A stretch of DNA of 64,000 nucleotides from the NCBI RefSeq assembly GCF_000142905.1, contig NW_013657652.1, positions 62,001 to 126,000 of the forward strand, in the 5' to 3' direction. This stretch comes from Thecamonas trahens ATCC 50062 (taxonomy: Eukaryota > Apusozoa > Apusomonadida > Apusomonadidae). Each line of letters opens with the position of its first letter. The first letter of the stretch is position 1. Shown one piece after another: positions 62,182 through 64,000 of this stretch. The notes beneath the pieces were generated by a model, which saw only the letters and a list, made by a program, of their open reading frames with translations, ran no database searches and was not told where the DNA came from. The translations under genes and the position numbers were made by a program.

Positions 62182-62587
62182 CTCACCCTCTCTCTCTCCC
62201 TCCCCTAGACTCGGGCAGGAGAGACAGTGGCGTGTGAGCGGGTTGCGCTGGCGGTGTGGCTGGCTCAAAGGCTGCGCTGCTGGCTCGTTGGCCCGCCACA
62301 AAAAAATTGTGTGCTGCTTGTCGAATTACGATTGTTGATTGGTGCTGGTTTGTTGGTGGGCAGCACGAGACGAAAATTGCTGTGAGCAGCAAAGGAGAGG
62401 CACGGACAGACATTTTGCGGCAAGAGCACTCTGAACAAGGGCTTCGCCGCGAGTATTCGCTTCTCTCACATTGTGACATAGAGTATGTGTATGGAGGGGG
62501 TGCCACGTCTGAAGGGCATGGGTCATTGCGTGGGGAGGGAGAGGAAGTGCGCTGACTCACGTGTGTGGTTGACCCGTTGCAGAGACC
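62182..62587. other. Intergenic region between divergent genes, no gene seen
   Basis: 406 bp. Ends with GACCCGTTGCAG six bases before the next ATG (62588), which resembles a 3' splice site and could mark a 5' UTR intron; a GTGTGTGG motif precedes it. Nothing else recognised. Confidence 0.55.
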
Positions 62588-64000
62588 ATGCTCCGTCCCA
62601 CGCTTTTCGCGGCCTTGGCTTGTCTGCTTATGCTGACGCTAGCCGCGCGTGCTGCCATGGCAGCAACTATTTCCGTTTCGACCACTTCGCAACTGACCAA
62701 CGCCATCAACTCGGTCTCCCCCGGAGACACTATCGAGTTGGCGGCTGGTGCCTCGTTCAACTACGCTGGAGTGACTCGGCTGACATGTGACGTCGATGGT
62801 ACGGCCTCCAACCCTATCACCGTCCGTGGCCTGCCTGGCTCGACCATGACCTGGACCCACTCCTCCAACTACGTCGAGGGTTTTGTGGTTACTGGCAAGC
62901 ATTGGATTTTCGAGGACCTCGACATCACCGGCACCTGCTCCAACCACAACTACTGCGAGCACGCGTTCCACGTCCAGGGCGACGCTGACTTTTTCGTCAT
63001 GCGCCGCTGCGTCATCCGCGACTTTAACGCCCAGATCAAGTCGAACATCGGGGGTGGCCAGTTCCCTGACGATTGTCTCCTCGAGCACAACGAGTTCTAC
63101 AACACCGGCGGGCGCCGGACCTCAGCGCCGGTCACCCCGGCCAACATCGATGGTGGCGAGCGGTGGATTGTCCGCAACAACTACTTCCACGATGCGTGGA
63201 AGGACGGCGGCAACACCATCTCGTACCAGACGTTCATGAAGTCCAACGGCGCCGACGGCATCTACGAGGGCAACCTCATCGCCTGCTCGGTCCTCCACTC
63301 GGGCGGCGTGCGCATCGGTATTTCGTTTGGCGGCGGCGGCACGTCGCCAGACTCGGTGTGCGGGCAGGGGACATGCAACCCGGAGCACCGCCGCGGCATC
63401 ATGCGCAACAACGTGATCATCAACTGCGCCGCCATCGGCATCTACCTCAACGAGGCGCGCGACACCAAGATCTACAACAACATCCTGTACAACACCGACG
63501 GCATCGACGTGCGGTTCGCAACCTCGACCGCCGACATCCGCAACAACATCATCGCCGGCGGCGACATCTCTGACCGCGACGGCGGCTCGTCGACCAGTGG
63601 CTCCAACTGGCTCACCAGCACTGCCGTGGCTGCCTCTGCCTTTGTCGATGCCGCAGGCGGCGACTTCCGTCTCTCCGGCGACTCGTCGCAGCGGTCGAAC
63701 TTTATCAACGCTGGCGTTTCGCTGTCGCAGGTCACCAACGACTTTTGCCGGCGCTCCCGGAGCTCGCCGCACGACATCGGCGCGGTCGACTACTCGCAGG
63801 GCTCGTGTGACACTTCGGATCCGCTGGCAGTCGGCGGCGGGACGCCATCTCCGACCCCCGCCCCGACCCCGACCCCGGCCCCGACCCCGACCCCGGCCCC
63901 GACCCCGGGACCAGTCATGTGCTCCGGTACCTCCGTCATCAACTCGGGCACATCGGGCACCATCTCGATGCCGACGCCGTTCTCGACCACCTACTACTAC
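62588..64000 (+). CDS. Secreted right-handed beta-helix protein, lyase-like (3' partial)
   Basis: At least 471 aa, open to the right edge. The signal peptide is MLRPTLFAALACLLMLTLAA. The domain starts TISVSTTSQLTNAINSVSPG and DTIELAAGASFNYAGV, a classic parallel beta-helix opening of pectate-lyase-fold and chondroitinase B/alginate lyase (PL6)-like proteins. Asn/Asp-rich rungs follow (IVRNNYFHDAWKDGGN, GIMRNNVIINCAAIGIYLNE, IYNNILYNTDGIDV, DIRNNIIAGGDI). The end is SSPHDIGAVDYSQGSC, a common beta-helix terminus. A (PT/PA)-rich linker (PSPTPAPTPTPAPTPTPAP, 63845-63910) leads to a second domain starting MCSGTSVINSGTSGTISMPT, compatible with a CUB-like fold. Likely a secreted polysaccharide-binding or -cleaving protein. 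A catalytic site is not assignable. Confidence 0.8.
   Translation, partial: MLRPTLFAALACLLMLTLAARAAMAATISVSTTSQLTNAINSVSPGDTIELAAGASFNYAGVTRLTCDVDGTASNPITVRGLPGSTMTWTHSSNYVEGFVVTGKHWIFEDLDITGTCSNHNYCEHAFHVQGDADFFVMRRCVIRDFNAQIKSNIGGGQFPDDCLLEHNEFYNTGGRRTSAPVTPANIDGGERWIVRNNYFHDAWKDGGNTISYQTFMKSNGADGIYEGNLIACSVLHSGGVRIGISFGGGGTSPDSVCGQGTCNPEHRRGIMRNNVIINCAAIGIYLNEARDTKIYNNILYNTDGIDVRFATSTADIRNNIIAGGDISDRDGGSSTSGSNWLTSTAVAASAFVDAAGGDFRLSGDSSQRSNFINAGVSLSQVTNDFCRRSRSSPHDIGAVDYSQGSCDTSDPLAVGGGTPSPTPAPTPTPAPTPTPAPTPGPVMCSGTSVINSGTSGTISMPTPFSTTYYY

Noticed and set aside
1-64000. tRNA, rRNA, transposon or viral insertion
   Set aside because: No tRNA B-box/cloverleaf, rRNA core sequence, transposase, reverse transcriptase or viral gene was recognised by reading; a covariance-model and HMM scan would be needed to exclude them.

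Overview
This is a 64 kb window of GC-rich nuclear DNA from a unicellular eukaryote. The evidence is long open frames broken by a few GT..AG spliceosomal introns, NBAS/Sec39, SAC9-like, MCTP-like, DPH1/DPH3, AK6, PKA regulatory subunit, four-domain cation channel and C-type lectin genes, a 400-N scaffold gap, and many microsatellites. Gene content and style would fit an apusomonad such as Thecamonas trahens, but that name is inference; no marker gene in the window proves it.

Layout. 2-5595 (+) is a four-domain voltage-gated cation channel, cut by the left edge. 5578-14595 (-) is a giant NBAS/Sec39-type ER tether with 14 acidic Trp repeats; the two genes overlap tail to tail. 14.9-21.5 kb (-) holds a mitochondrial-type dynamin-like GTPase, an MCTP-like ER membrane protein preceded by an 81-bp minisatellite, and a DEDDh (DnaQ-like) exonuclease. 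21.6-36.6 kb is a run of surface proteins: a cyclase-domain receptor with CGVC repeats, a type I membrane protein, a three-lectin-domain polytopic receptor and a four-TM protein. A ~0.79 kb tandem duplication between the last two has created a chimeric reading frame. 36.7-41.3 kb holds a SAC9-like phosphoinositide phosphatase running into the assembly gap.

41.6-57.3 kb is dense and mostly small: PKA regulatory subunit with a myristoylation signal, tail-anchored GST-like protein, type II membrane protein, PC-esterase/TBL-like type II protein, DPH3, fungal-type cytosine deaminase, CAMK-like kinase, DUF4833-like protein, C2H2 zinc-finger protein, AK6 and DPH1. 57.3-62.2 kb (-) is a very low-complexity ~1517-aa protein ending in a WW domain and a CaaX box. 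62588-64000 (+) is a secreted beta-helix protein cut by the right edge.

Genes sit tail to tail with 12-80 bp between stops, or overlapping. Confirmed introns are single, 120-420 bp, and near the 5' end. Five breaks in four genes are all repaired by adding one base, pointing to single-base undercalls in the assembly. Functionally connected sets are membrane traffic and lipid contact (NBAS, MCTP, SAC9-like, dynamin-like), cAMP signalling (cyclase receptor, PKA-R) and translation/ribosome maturation (DPH1, DPH3, AK6). No tRNA, rRNA, CRISPR array or transposon was recognised. All splice models are read by eye and not transcript-supported.
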